A DNA stretch of 64,000 nucleotides from assembly GCF_047948215.1 (NCBI RefSeq), contig NC_134460.1, positions 15,621,501 through 15,685,500 on the forward strand, given 5' to 3'. Under the pieces are notes generated by a model that ran no database searches, was not told the DNA's origin, and was given only the letters and a program-made list of their open reading frames with translations. How positions within the stretch are numbered: the first letter of the stretch is position 1; each line of letters begins with the position of its first letter. A program made the translations under genes and the position numbers. Positions 10,917 through 21,480 of this stretch are shown here, piece by piece. The stretch is from Lycorma delicatula. Its lineage: Eukaryota; Arthropoda; Insecta; Hemiptera; Fulgoridae.

Positions 10917-12796
10917 TCTCTGACATAAAACGCTTAACATTTTTTTGTAAACATAAAATTTAAAAAAAAAACAAGCGATTGCAAAGATATTAACAAAAAA
11001 TTTACACGGCAGCCGATTTGTAATGGATTGAGAGATCACGTTCATTATTTTTGTATAAATAAACCTCTAGGTAACGTAGCAGAATACAAAATTTCAGCTC
11101 GATACGATTAACCGTTCTATAGAAATAAATTTTTATGTTAATAATAGAAAATGAAGGAAACCCAGTAAAACTAAGCTTTTCGGTAGAAATCAATGTTGAT
11201 GTAAAGTTTTTTCTTTATTTCAATGTGGGGAACCAACCCCTGAATTCTTGAAACGGTTTTTATAAACATCTTACATATTTTTTTTCTAAACTTGTTAAAT
11301 TATTTACAGATAGTAATATATAAATGAAGCACAATGCAATTTATATAATTTAGCTTGTTTTTTTAAGAAAATAATTTTACTTTTGCAAGGAGAATTCAGA
11401 TAGAAGTAAATGAATGTACTTATTCGATACTTTTACTTACAAACAGTCAGAGGATCCTTGTTAAAAAGAGCGAGATAGTATTAAGGTAGAAACAATTTAA
11501 CTTTTGAACGCGTTTTCTGTTACCATGTATTCTAGACGATTAGCTGTCTAGGTTATACAGTTAATTCCTGACAGTTAGCGAGTGAAATCAACCTTCCCGA
11601 GTTCTTTAACGTATACGTATAACAAACTTGTTTCTAAAGTAATTAAACTACTCGTTCTATTTATTTCATTTATTTATCTAATTTTATTTTTTTATGATTA
11701 GTTATTAAGCGACTTATATAATACAACATAACCGTATAAAAAGTTTTAAATAAGCAAATTATCATAATTTATCCTAATTTTCTCAAAAAGAAAGGCTCGC
11801 CTAAGTTAAAAAAAAAAATCCTTCGAATATAAGCGGCTAAAACTACTTCCACAAGTTAAAACCAAGGTGATCTCAGATTTACGTTTTCAATCGCTTGCTT
11901 CATTAACAGGAAACCTTTTGAATTTGAAGTCGATCTGTCGAGTTGAAACCTGAGTTTTCTCATAACGTTTTAACTTATAACATGTAATTAACTTAAGAGT
12001 TTGTTTTTCTTTGTATGGATTCTTTTACAGAGTATTACCCGATAAAAGGAAAGGAAGACTTTGCTTCTATTTTTAACTCTTCTCTGACCGACAAGCAGAT
12101 TAAAAAAAAACTCACCCTTTACTGTACTGTTATTCAGATCGCTTGTCGGCTATTCTATTTTACACATACACTACGCTCATACGGTTACTGGTTTTTCATT
12201 TAGCTTAGCAAATCACGGAAAAATCAGGAAAAGCGTAGTTTTTACTTGCATCTTATATACAAAATAGAAAGAAAATTGAAAAAAAATTATTTAATTTATT
12301 CTTTAGCCTATTCAGGACTGAAAAGGAGATTTTCAAATTATCCTTAAAAAGTTAAAGGATTTGACATTGTATAGATAGATACAGCGGACAAAAATTATAA
12401 ATTATAGTTGTCGACGTGGGTGGATATGAAAACTCGAGAAATCTGTACTCTATGCTTTATACTCCTTCTCGGGAAAACCAAAAAAAAACTACTCGATCAA
12501 TCGCAACTAAATTTTTACCCGTATTTTCGTGGCATGAGAAAGTTTTTAGATATATTTCATCTCGAAAAATCTCGAACACCTAACCGATCGATCGCTTTCA
12601 AATTTTCAGGGTACAATCGTATTCTAGCGTGGAATATTTTGAGCCACAGCGAGGCTCTAGCTCCCTTGAAGATTAAAATATTCATTATTTCTTCGCCCAC
12701 ATGTAGAGTGAAATTGTAAATTGAAGATATTCATTAAGAAAAAAAAAAATTAATTCTTTTACTTCATTACTATATTTCTGCTACCACGGCAAAGAT
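10917..12796. other. Unassigned DNA with two short unrecognised open frames
   Basis: No repeat is recognised. Open frames at 12015-12203 and 12408-12719 (103 codons, no domain recognised) lie in a slightly less AT-rich stretch, and the second contains repeated CTCGA motifs around 12430-12590. I would not annotate either as a gene on present evidence. Confidence 0.35.
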
Positions 12797-13040
12797 ATAT
12801 AGTTAAAAGAACAGACAGACTTATACGCCACATACTAAGGCATCCTGGAATAGTCGCTTTAATATTGGAAGGACAGGTAGAAGGGAAAAATTGTGTAGGC
12901 AGGCCACGTTTGGAATATATAAAACAAATTGTTAGGGATGTAGGATGTAGAGGGTGTACTGAAATGAAACGACTAGCACTAGATAGGGAATCTTGGAGAG
13001 CTGCATCAAACCAGTCAAATGACTGAAGACAAAAAAAAAA
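12797..13040 (+). mobile_element. RTE-A copy 3: 3'-terminal fragment
   Basis: This covers only the last about 230 bases, from IVKR to the poly(A). It carries family variants found otherwise only in the next copy, including CTTATACGCC (most copies have CTTATAGGCC) and GGAATATATAAAAC. An A-to-C change gives AGAACAGACAGAC. No TSD was seen. Confidence 0.9.
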
Positions 13041-13145
13041 TTATAATACCCTTAATTTAACCCACGTTTTTGCCGTATTGTTGTCTTTCTTTTACTTTTT
13101 AATAACAGCTTTAGTAGAATTCATAACCGCAATTATTTTTCACAA

Positions 13146-13509
13146 AAAAAAGATTAGAAGCTTTTGAAATGCGGTGCTATAGGAGAATGTTAAAAATCAG
13201 ATGGGTGGATAAAGTGACAAATGAAGAGGTATTGCGGCAAATAGATGAAGAAAGAAGCATTTGGAAAAATATAGTTAAAAGAAGAGACAGACTTATACGC
13301 CACATACTAAGGCATCCTGGAATAGTCGCTTTAATATTGGAAGGACAGGTAGAAGGGAAAAATTGTGTAGGCAGGCCACGTTTGGAATATATAAAACAAA
13401 TTGTTAGGGATGTAGGATGTAGAGGGTATACTGAAATGAAACGACTAGCACTAGATAGGGAATCTTGGAGAGCTGCATCAATCCAGTCAAATGAGTGAAG
13501 ACAAAAAAA
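13146..13509 (+). mobile_element. RTE-A copy 4: 3'-terminal fragment, sister of copy 3
   Basis: A 109-codon frame (13169-13498) runs from EAFEMRCYRRMLKI through IRHILRHPGIV to the family C-terminus, here SIQSNE instead of SNQSND because of two late substitutions. It shares the variants CTTATACGCC and GGAATATATAAAAC with the copy 105 bp upstream in the same orientation. The 3' end still reads GAAGAC followed by A. Confidence 0.9.
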
Positions 13510-14629
13510 TAAAATAAAAAAAAGTCAGAGAAAATGACACCTTATTTATTCATATACGTTCATAAATGACAAAGTTGTGGAAAAGATTCTTGAAGTGAGT
13601 TAAATTTAAAAAAAAAAGCTTTCATTTCCTCTCTTCTTGCCTGGGTAAAAATTACTTCATTCTTCCAACGATTTGGGAGCTAGGAGCATCTGTTGTCTGT
13701 AAAGAGTTTTGAGCCTCTTCTTAGTTCCTCCCCCCCGCACCATTATGGAATGGGGTTGGTTAAGGGCCGGATTAGTTAAAGCCTTGTTAAGAAAACTGGA
13801 ATCTATACAGCCAGTAATCTCCTTCATATCATTCATCTCGTAGGAGCTACCTTTAGGTCAAGCAAGAAATTCAGTTTTGAAACGGTTATCGGGTACAGCT
13901 GGGAGTTTTAACCCTTCTTAAAAAAAAAAAAAAAAAAAATTAGTTTTACATGAAATGGTTTTGATGTTTTTAGTTAAATTTTAAATAAAATTTTTAATTA
14001 ATTTTATTTTTTCCATTTACAGAGCAGTGATTTTATTTTTACCATGTTACATTTTTAATTGCCATTTTTGCTAGATTATTTATAAAAGACTTTAGCGGTG
14101 TTAATTATCAAATGAACACATAAGTTATACGATCAGTAGATGGTTGATACCTGTTCGATTAAGCTGCTGTCAACCGATAATTAGGTTTACTTCAAGAAGA
14201 GCGTGTAATTACAAAAACTTTTTTTGTAACAAAATAACCTGACAAAAACATACAGGATCGTGTATGTGTACGCGAACATGTGTGTAAGAGAGAGAAAGTG
14301 ACCGCGTGCGCGTAAATATTCCAATCTCTAAATAATATGTATTATATATTGAAATTCTATCTCGATCCGTTGTTGTGATTTCTAATTTACGACTAGATGT
14401 ATAGATAAAAATTATTTTTCAGATAAATAAATAATTCATCAGTATAATCTTATGTATTGAAATATGAAATTTATCTGCTGGTAAAATTGCAATTCCTGAC
14501 CTTGATTAAAACTCAGAACCGTCCTGTTAAAAGTACATTAATCTTCTATCAGAATCGGCGGAAAAGTAGTGCTTCTTCCTTCGATTAAAATTAATTTAAT
14601 TTTTTAACTACAATTTTATTTGATGTTTT
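13510..14629. other. Unassigned AT-rich DNA
   Basis: No gene recognised. There is an A run of about 20 at 13920-13939 and a C-rich patch near 13729-13737. No repeat family was assigned. Confidence 0.4.
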
Positions 14630-15711
14630 AATTATTTATTTATTTTTTTTTGTCTTCAGTCATTTGACTGGTTTGATGCAACTCTTCAAGATTCCCTATC
14701 TAGTGCTAGTCGTTTCATTTCAATATACCCTCTACATCCTACATCCCCAACAATTTGTTTTACATACTCCAAACGTGGCCTGCCTACACAATTTTTCCCT
14801 TCTACCTGTCCTTCCAATATTAAAGCGACTATTCCAGGATGCCTTAATATGTGGCCTATAAGTCTGTCTCTTCTTTTAACTATATTTTTCCAAATGCTTC
14901 TTTCTTCATCTATTTGCCGCAATACCTCTTCATTTGTCACTTTATCCACCCGTCTGATTTTTAACATTCTCCTATAGCACCGCATTTCAAAAGCTTCTAA
15001 TCTTTTCTTCTCAGATACTCCGATCGTCCAAGTTTCACTTCCATATAAAGCGACACTCCAAACATACACTTTCAAAAATCTTTTCCTGACATTTAAATTA
15101 ATTTTTGATGTAAACAAATTATATTTCTTACTGAAGGCTCGTTTAGCTTGTGCTATTCGGCATTTTATATCGCTCCTGCTTCGTCCATCTTTAGTAATTT
15201 TACTTCCCAAATAACAAAATTCTTCTACCTCCATAATCTTTTCTCTGGGGTTTTTAAACCCCAATCTACATTTCATTATCACCAAATTATGGTCGCTATC
15301 AATGTCTGCTCCAGGGTAAGTTTTGCAGTCAACGAGTTGATTTCTAAATCTTTGCTTAACCATGATATAATCTATCTGATACCTTGCAGTATCGCCTGGC
15401 TTTTTCCAAGTGTATATTCTTCTATTATGATTTTTAAATTGGGTGTTGGCAATTACTAAATTATACTTCGTGCAAAACTCTATAAGTCGGTCCCCTCTTT
15501 CATTCCTTTTGCCCAGCCCGTATTCACCCACTATATTTCCTTCCTTGCCTTTTTCAATGCTTGCATTCCAATCTCCAACTATTATTACATTTTCATCTCC
15601 TTTTACGTGTTTAATTGCTTCATCAATCTCTTCGTATACATACTCTACCTCATCATCATCATGGGCGCTTGTAGGCATATAGACGTTAACAATCGTTAAC
15701 AAATTATTTAT
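14630..15711 (-). mobile_element. RTE-A copy 5: internally deleted, EN fused to C-terminus
   Basis: The plus strand opens with poly-T and GTCTTCAGTCATTTGAC, so the element lies on the minus strand. A 10-bp direct repeat AATTATTTAT flanks it at 14630-14639 and 15702-15711; it is plausible as a TSD, though AT-rich. Compared with copy 9, everything between the end of the endonuclease and the C-terminal domain is missing, with the junction at about 15247. The copy is 5'-truncated inside the endonuclease. Confidence 0.9.
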
Positions 15712-15735
15712 AAGGATCGGAATGAATAAAATCAT
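14686..15735 (-). CDS. In-frame endonuclease / C-terminal-domain fusion ORF of RTE-A
   Basis: A 349-codon open frame. Residues 1-11 come from flanking DNA. About residues 16-160 are the C-terminal half of the apurinic-type endonuclease: VNVYMPTSAHDDDEV, the metal-site GDWNAS, YQIDYIMVKQR and the catalytic SDHNLVIM. At about residue 163 it joins EKIMEVEEFCYLGSKITKDG and then continues through YGSETW, IGHILRHPGIV and GRPRLEY. The whole RT, including FADD, is absent, but the reading frame is kept. The endonuclease lacks its N-terminal catalytic Glu region. It may simply be a chance in-frame deletion in a dead copy. Confidence 0.8.
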   Translation of the reverse strand: MILFIPILINNLLTIVNVYMPTSAHDDDEVEYVYEEIDEAIKHVKGDENVIIVGDWNASIEKGKEGNIVGEYGLGKRNERGDRLIEFCTKYNLVIANTQFKNHNRRIYTWKKPGDTARYQIDYIMVKQRFRNQLVDCKTYPGADIDSDHNLVIMKCRLGFKNPREKIMEVEEFCYLGSKITKDGRSRSDIKCRIAQAKRAFSKKYNLFTSKINLNVRKRFLKVYVWSVALYGSETWTIGVSEKKRLEAFEMRCYRRMLKIRRVDKVTNEEVLRQIDEERSIWKNIVKRRDRLIGHILRHPGIVALILEGQVEGKNCVGRPRLEYVKQIVGDVGCRGYIEMKRLALDRES

Positions 15736-16995
15736 ATTTATTCAAACTTTATTATTATTTCTGATTTTTTCTTGCGGTCGAGATTTAATTTGCTAGAGTG
15801 TAACGACTGTAATAAAGTCAACGGTTAGAATAATCAAAGCTAAAATTCGTATACAAGTAGCCTAAATAAAAAGCGTGTTAGATTCGACAAGGGTTGATTT
15901 TTGTAGAAGACCGATGGTTTAAGTAATTCAAAAGCGAAGAGGTAAGAGTGAAAACACTGTCAGAATCGCATTTAACATCCAAACGAAGACCACCGTAGAG
16001 CGCCTATAATCAGATAAACGGGGTAAATTGAAAATAATTAAATTATAAGGCACGGTTAAGAGGGGTTAGTGCAGAGCGTACTCCAAGAGAAAGCTCGCGG
16101 TTTGTTTCGCTTAATTTGATTCTAAGTTGGAGATCTTCTACGTGGACCCTCCTTGCACAGTCTACACCTCGCCTTTACTGGTGCAGGGAGAAGTTTACTG
16201 TTACAACCGCTGTTTAACAATATAAATTTACTGCAACTTAAACGGTTCATATTATGGTTATTAAACTGATTATCTTCCTGGATTTACCTTAGGGTTTATT
16301 TTTGTCGATAATAAATAATTTTTCTTAGTTTAGCATCTAAATATTCATTCAATCGGTAATCTAATTTTAAGTTAAATGGAATTATTTATTTTTTTGAACG
16401 TAAAAGAATTTTAGGCTCAAAAATAATTTATTTAGTTGGTAGTAATTAATTATTTTTTTCACAGAAGGAAATTACTGTTACGGTAAAACAATTTTTGTGA
16501 CTAGTCCTAATAATGCGTATTGAATGTTAAAAAATAGGCAGACTTAAGATTAAGCCACGTCTGGCTTGTAGACATGAAACCAGAATATTATCACTACATC
16601 CCTTGACCACTTTCAAGTCAAAAATTCCCAGTTTTTTTCCTATCATAAAGAAGGAGTTATAAATTTTATTAATTATACATTTTTTTAAAAAAGGTAATAG
16701 TTATCAGTTTTGCAGTATTTCATTCACCAGATTTTAATACGAGTTTATTAAAGTTTAACATTTCTATATTTTCACTAAGTAACATTAAATTAGATATACA
16801 ACAAACCTTTTGATGAAAAAATAAATCACACCGACTTTAGAAAGCTTAAAAAAAAATAATTCATTAATTTCTAATTTTTTTTAATTTCGAAATTCTCTTA
16901 ACAACTTAATAAATTGTAATTTTATGCGGACTTTGAAGATGAAATTAAATAATACAAAAATATATATAATATAAATATATTTATATTTTTCATAG
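15712..16995. other. Unassigned DNA
   Basis: No coding signal or repeat recognised. About 16030-16210 is less AT-rich and includes GGACCCTCC-type text, without a long open frame. Confidence 0.4.
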
Positions 16996-18145
16996 AGAAG
17001 CAATTTTAGGCCTCAGATTAATAGTGGAAGGAAGATTAAAGAAAAACAAACCGACATACTTGGCGTTTATAGACCTAGAAAAGGCTTTCGATAACGTAGA
17101 CTGGAATAAAATGTTCAGCATTTTAAAAAAATTAGGGTTCAAATACAGAGATAGAAGAACAATTGCTAACATGTACAGGAACCAAACAGCAACAGTAACA
17201 ATCGAAGAACATAAGAAAGAAGCCGTAATAAGAAAGGGAGTCCGACAAGGATGTTCCCTATCTCCGTTACTTTTTAATCTTTACATGGAACTAGCAGTTA
17301 ATGATGTTAAAGAACCATTTAGATTCGGGGTAACAGTACAAGGTGAAAAGATAAAGATGCTACGATTTGCTGATGATATAGTAATTCTAGCCGAGAGTAA
17401 AAAGGATTTAGAAGAAACAATGAACGGCATAGATGAAGTCCTACGCAAGAACTATCGCGTGAAAATAAACAAGAACAAAACAAAAGTAATGAAATGTAGT
17501 AGAAATAACAAAGATGGACCGCTGAATGTGAAAATAGGAGGAAAAAAGATTATGGAGGTAGAAGAATTTTGTTATTTGGGAAGTAAAATTACTAAAGATG
17601 GACGAAGCAGGAGCGATATAAAATGCCGAATAGCACAAGCTAAACGAGCCTTCAGTAAGAAATATACTTTGTTTACATCAAAAATTAATTTAAATCTCAG
17701 GAAAAGATTTTTGAAAGTGTATGTTTGGAGTGTCGCTTTATATGGAAGTGAAACTTGGACGATCGGAGTATCTGAGAAGAAAAGATTAGAAGCTTTTGAA
17801 ATGCGGTGCTATAGGAGAATGTTAAAAATCAGATGGGTGGATAAAGTGACAAATGAGGAGGTATTGCGGCAAATAGATGAAGAAAGAAGTATTTGGAAAA
17901 ATATAGTTAAAAGAAGAGACAGACTTATAGGCCACATACTAAGGCATCCTGGAATAGTCGCTTTAATATTGGAAGGACAGGTAGAAGGGAAAAATTGTGT
18001 AGGCAGGCCACGTTTGGAGTATGTAAAACAAATTGTTGGGGATGTAGGATGTAGAGGGTATACTGAAATGAAACGACTAGCACTAGATAGGGAATCTTGG
18101 AGAGCTGCATCAAACCAGTCAAATGACTGAAGACAAAAAAAAAAA
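16996..18145 (+). mobile_element. RTE-A copy 6: 5'-truncated, long intact RT/C-terminal frame
   Basis: Homology to other copies begins at GAAGCAATTTTAGG near 16996 and ends with GAAGAC and an A run (18135-18145). No TSD could be read with confidence. It carries the longest uninterrupted RTE-A frame in the window. Confidence 0.93.
17024..18130 (+). CDS. RTE-A reverse transcriptase + C-terminal domain (truncated)
   Basis: A 368-codon open frame with most of the RT. The first catalytic Asp is in FIDLEKAFDNVD (about residue 17), GVRQGCSLSPLLFN is at about 72-85 and the FADD box at 115-118. After it come the thumb-like region (KINKNKTKVMKCSRN), CYLGSKITKDG, YGSETW and the conserved end GRPRLEYVKQIVGDVGCRGY. 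The endonuclease and the N-terminal RT blocks are lost through 5' truncation, so it cannot retrotranspose alone. The intact frame suggests a young insertion rather than selection. Confidence 0.88.
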   Translation: MEGRLKKNKPTYLAFIDLEKAFDNVDWNKMFSILKKLGFKYRDRRTIANMYRNQTATVTIEEHKKEAVIRKGVRQGCSLSPLLFNLYMELAVNDVKEPFRFGVTVQGEKIKMLRFADDIVILAESKKDLEETMNGIDEVLRKNYRVKINKNKTKVMKCSRNNKDGPLNVKIGGKKIMEVEEFCYLGSKITKDGRSRSDIKCRIAQAKRAFSKKYTLFTSKINLNLRKRFLKVYVWSVALYGSETWTIGVSEKKRLEAFEMRCYRRMLKIRWVDKVTNEEVLRQIDEERSIWKNIVKRRDRLIGHILRHPGIVALILEGQVEGKNCVGRPRLEYVKQIVGDVGCRGYTEMKRLALDRESWRAASNQSND

Positions 18146-18899
18146 TTATACTTTCGTTTAGATTTTTAGTTCTAGAAGCAAAAAACCATGTCGTAAAAGC
18201 TCTTCGCAAGAAACGCTAAATGTGAGAAATAAAGATTTTGACAAAATAAGGTGTTTTCTATTTAATTTACTTCAACGTGATAACTTTTTGAACATCAAAA
18301 TAATCCCTAGCTGTACATCATTACGACATAACAATTCAATTTTAAATTATGATGACAGAATATGTATCTTCGTATAATTAACATAATCACGTGTAATTTT
18401 TTCCTTTAAAAAAAACGTCCAATTATGTTATTTAAAGGAATTTATTAAAAATAACGGGTGGAGCTAAATATTACTATTATTTAAAATACGATTCTTGGAG
18501 TTTTGTATTTCATGAAATTTTGCAGCCTCCTTTGTTCCAAAATACAAAAGGTTTAATTAAAAAACGTAGTATTTGCTATCAGTGGATGTGAGTGTTAACA
18601 TTCACTGTAACTATTTACTTTTATAATTTAAAAAAACTAAAAATAAAGTTATACTTTCCTGGCATGGTTATTTGTTCTTAGACTATATAGATTTTATTTT
18701 CTTATATTCTTATATATGAAAAAATAATGATAAATGAAAAAAGAATAAAAAAACTTATATTCTTTTAATTTTTCTGTTCTACCTCGAAAATCACCTCCCA
18801 AGAAATTTTTTTTTTTCACGTTTACTAGATTAAATGGAAGAAATTCAAATTATAATTTTTTAACCACTGTTAAGTATTACTTCTAAGGATAAGATTAAT
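18146..18899. other. Unassigned AT-rich DNA
   Basis: No gene or repeat recognised. Confidence 0.4.
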
Positions 18900-18960
18900 G
18901 GCAATTTTTGTAGCATGTGAAAATACCACGCCTGACCGGGATTCGAATCCGTGAAGTTTT
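18900..18960 (-). repeat. SINE-2 fragment (tRNA-derived)
   Basis: CACGCCTGACCGGGATTCGA at 18929-18948 is the complement of a Pol III B box (GGTTCGAATCC type) with the family-specific sequence that recurs near 50785 and 63555. Only the B-box portion remains. Confidence 0.6.
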
Positions 18961-19317
18961 TTTTGTTTAAGAAAAAGTTGACAACACAGTTGCCTGAACT
19001 AAAACAGCTGACAACACAGTTTTCAGCTTTCTTTTGTAGGACTTTAAACTTATAAGTCCTGTAAATTTACAATAAAGTAAAGGAAACGTACCTTCAACTG
19101 TAGGTTGTTTCTGATGCACGGCTTACACACGCAACTTAATTTTTAAATATTTGTAATTTTATTTAAATATAATATTTTTACGTTTATTTAATTCAATGAT
19201 TCTAATTAAAGCGCGGGCGCATACCGTATTTAATTCGTGCGGGTGTTGCGGTACTAGCGGCGAAAGTCGGTAGCACTAACTTAACTAATGTAATTTCACA
19301 ACTTACATACAATAAAT

Positions 19318-19412
19318 TTCGCTTGTACTGTTGGCAAACTGGTGTAGCCCCGAGGCATAACGCACCAATACCTAGTCGATCGGGAGATCGAGTTCGATAC
19401 TCAGCCAAACAG
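19318..19412 (+). repeat. tRNA-like SINE fragment (third type)
   Basis: CTGGTGTAGCCCCGAGGCATAA resembles a Pol III A box region and GAGTTCGATACTC (19389-19401) a B box about 50 bases downstream. The spacing is tRNA-like, but the pairing of a cloverleaf is poor. It is a likely SINE head; no second copy was found here. Confidence 0.4.
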
Positions 19413-19559
19413 AGTTACTTTTTACATTTTAAATATTATTCATTTATTTAATTCTACCTGTGACGTCACAAAACAGACGACTACAACAGCTGTATGTCAG
19501 TGCTACCAACCTTTCAAATATTAGCTAAATTAAATTAAATAATATTTAAAGTGTAAAAA

Positions 19560-19860
19560 ATAATTTGGGGTGCAACCCTGTGGAATTTCAAATTTCCCGG
19601 TCCCAGAGGACGAGGGGTAAGGTAAATTCCAAGATGGCTGACTGCAATACTTACTACACAAGTTCCTTGTGATGACAGAGGATACTAATGACGCAGTATG
19701 CCCAATTAGCCACTAGTTTAGAGCATTTTTTGGGGTGGGGGGTGCTATTTTGCAAACTTTTTTGCAAATATTGTTATTATTTAATCGTTAATAAATGTGC
19801 CTAACAAAAATACCTTAATTATTCGGAATCTCGAGATATTAAGGGTGATCTTGCCTACAG
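19560..19860. repeat. Unclassified repeat, shared in part with 41.38-41.48 kb
   Basis: The stretch TTTAATCGTTAATAAATGTG (about 19780-19799) followed by CCTAACAAAAAT and, later, ATCTTGCCTACAGCC also occurs near 41418-41480, with a few changes. The upstream 200 bases are less AT-rich (GGACGAGGGGTAAGG). There is no coding potential that I recognise; it may be a non-autonomous element. Confidence 0.5.
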
Positions 19861-20462
19861 CCAGTGCGGGGCTCTCACCCGCTAAAAAACCTCCCCTTCT
19901 ACCATGCAGGGGCTGGATCTAAGCCATATGGTATGTACAGCCCCTGCATGATCAACCAGTCACTCCACTATCCGAATCCGTGTGACCGGAAGGCGTCCCC
20001 AGGGGGCGATCGACGAGCGACGACTCCGAGGAGCCCCCGCCGCCCACCACCAGAAGCTGGCCTCCCTTGTTCACCCATCATCGAACTCCAAGCCTCCATA
20101 AATTCGCATCAACTCATCCTGCCGTCGCCTCTCTTCATCGGCCTTCTCTCGTATCATTGATGCGATCGTAGTCGAGACACACTCCCACTTGTTGCCATTG
20201 CTGAGCATTACCTCGATTATATTGTTGGCCCCCTCCACACCCTGACCCTCGAGCATCACGCGAAAGTTGCACCATCTAGGGCAAAAAAATACTACATGCT
20301 CTGCTGTATCCAGTCCGCTGCAATCGTGACAGCGACTTGTATGGCATCTGCCCATCCTGTACAGGTAATCTCGAAAACATCCATGTCCAGACAGGAACCG
20401 GGTGAATTCGAAAACGGAAAACTGGAATCTACCTCGAAAACGGTTTTGCGGTAATCCGGCTT
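19861..20462 (-). mobile_element. R1-like LINE 3' fragment
   Basis: The minus strand encodes the C-terminal end of an R1-clade protein: FTRFLSGHGCFRDYLYRMGR, then a zinc-knuckle-like CHDC...DTAEHVVFFCPRW, then a tail to about 20071. The remaining 200 bases to 19861 are a GC-rich 3' UTR with a perfect 13-bp hairpin (19903-19915 with 19938-19950). The copy is 5'-truncated and its 3' end abuts the unclassified repeat at GCCTACAG. No poly(A) is seen. Confidence 0.75.
20071..20355 (-). pseudogene. R1-like ORF C-terminal end with CCHC-type motif
   Basis: A 94-codon frame beginning MGRCHTSRCHDCSGLDTAEH. The pattern C-x2-C-x7-H-x4-C (CHDCSGLDTAEHVVFFC) is the zinc-finger motif near the end of R1-type proteins. 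It continues with an arginine- and glutamate-rich helix, MIREKADEERRRQDELMR, typical for the last residues of these proteins. The upstream portion is in the same orientation beyond the ATG. Confidence 0.7.
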
Positions 20463-20966
20463 ATCATGGATAATGAATGCGATGAAAAAATAATTTTTTT
20501 CTTAAAATAAATAGAACAAATTACAAAACAATCAGCCGAATTACAGATATCCTTTGAAAAAAAATAGTACATGACAAACGTCAGCGATGCGCTTCCGTAC
20601 CTGAAGATAAATAATAAAACTATAAAATAAACGAATCGCTTTAAACATCACAAAAAAAATAGCGATAGAAACTAGAATTAAAAAAAATGGAAAGAGCATT
20701 TCGCATTACGAGAAACACGTATAACAAGAAATGTCTATCGCGGAACACAAAAACTGGGAGGTTAACAAACGGTGGTTTGACCCGAAATAATTTACGCACC
20801 AGAAACGGTTAAACTAACGGGAATCGGATATCTTGAAAAATTAGAAAAGATTGAACGGAGAATTTTGAGGAAATAGTAACAACGAATCGGGATTCAAATT
20901 ACTCCTAATGGAGAAGAATTATATTTGAATTGGTAGATGTTATGAGGAAAAGAAGATTACAATTCT

Positions 20967-20970
<4 letters not shown>

Positions 20971-21005
<35 letters not shown>
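20971..21005. repeat. (AT)n microsatellite
   Basis: About 17 uninterrupted AT units, inside the old RTE-B-like relic. Confidence 0.95.
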
Positions 21006-21007
<2 letters not shown>

Positions 21008-21182
21008 ATGGTGATAACATATTAATTAAAACTGATGTTTGACTTTCTAAGAAACACAAATAGAAACCTGCATATTTCAGAAAATAGAAGAAGATTTGAA
21101 AAACAGTAGAACCAACACAGACAATGAATGACTGGACCTTTTTTTAGAACGACAGTAATTCAGAAAGCAGGTTTTCAGGAAA

Positions 21183-21480
21183 CCCACCGGGTTGGTCTAG
21201 TGGTTAACGCGTCTTCCCAAATCAGCTGATTTGGAAGTCGAGAGTTACAGCGTTCAAGTCCTAGTAAAGCCAGATATTTTTACATGGATTTGAATACTAG
21301 ATCGTGGATACCGGTGTTCTTTGGTGGTTGGGTTTCAATTAACCACACATCTCAGGAATGGTCGAACTGAGAATGTACAAGACTACACTTCATTTACACT
21401 CGTACATATCATCCTCATTCATCCTCTGAAGAATTATCTAAACGGTAGTTACCGGAGGCTAAACAGGAAAAAAGAAGTGA
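21183..21480 (+). mobile_element. SINE-1, full-length tRNA-derived element
   Basis: The 298-bp insertion is flanked by a perfect 14-bp duplication, AGGTTTTCAGGAAA, at 21169-21182 and 21481-21494. It starts CCCACCGGGTTGGTCTAGTG, whose TGGTCTAGTGGTTAACGCG is a Pol III A box, and has a B box in GCGTTCAAGTCC about 60 bases on. A body of about 200 bases (GGATACCGGTGTTCTTTGG ... CCGGAGGCTAAACAGG) ends in an A-rich tail. The related copy at 41.1 kb has the same body. Confidence 0.92.

Noticed and set aside
12408..12719. 103-codon open frame as a possible gene
   Set aside because: No domain, no promoter or splice context and low-complexity CTCGA motifs; it cannot be distinguished from chance.
15148..15459. 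Open frames starting MCYSAFYIAPASS, repeated at many positions
   Set aside because: They are antisense to the RTE-A region encoding KCRIAQAKRAFSKK; their recurrence reflects the LINE copies, not a gene family.
16996..18160. TSD for RTE-A copy 6 (TTATATTTTTC against TTATACTTTCG)
   Set aside because: Mismatches in AT-rich sequence make it unconvincing.
21186..21260. tRNA gene suggested by good A and B boxes
   Set aside because: The sequence continues into a 300-bp body with an A-rich tail and TSDs, and recurs elsewhere, so it is a SINE.
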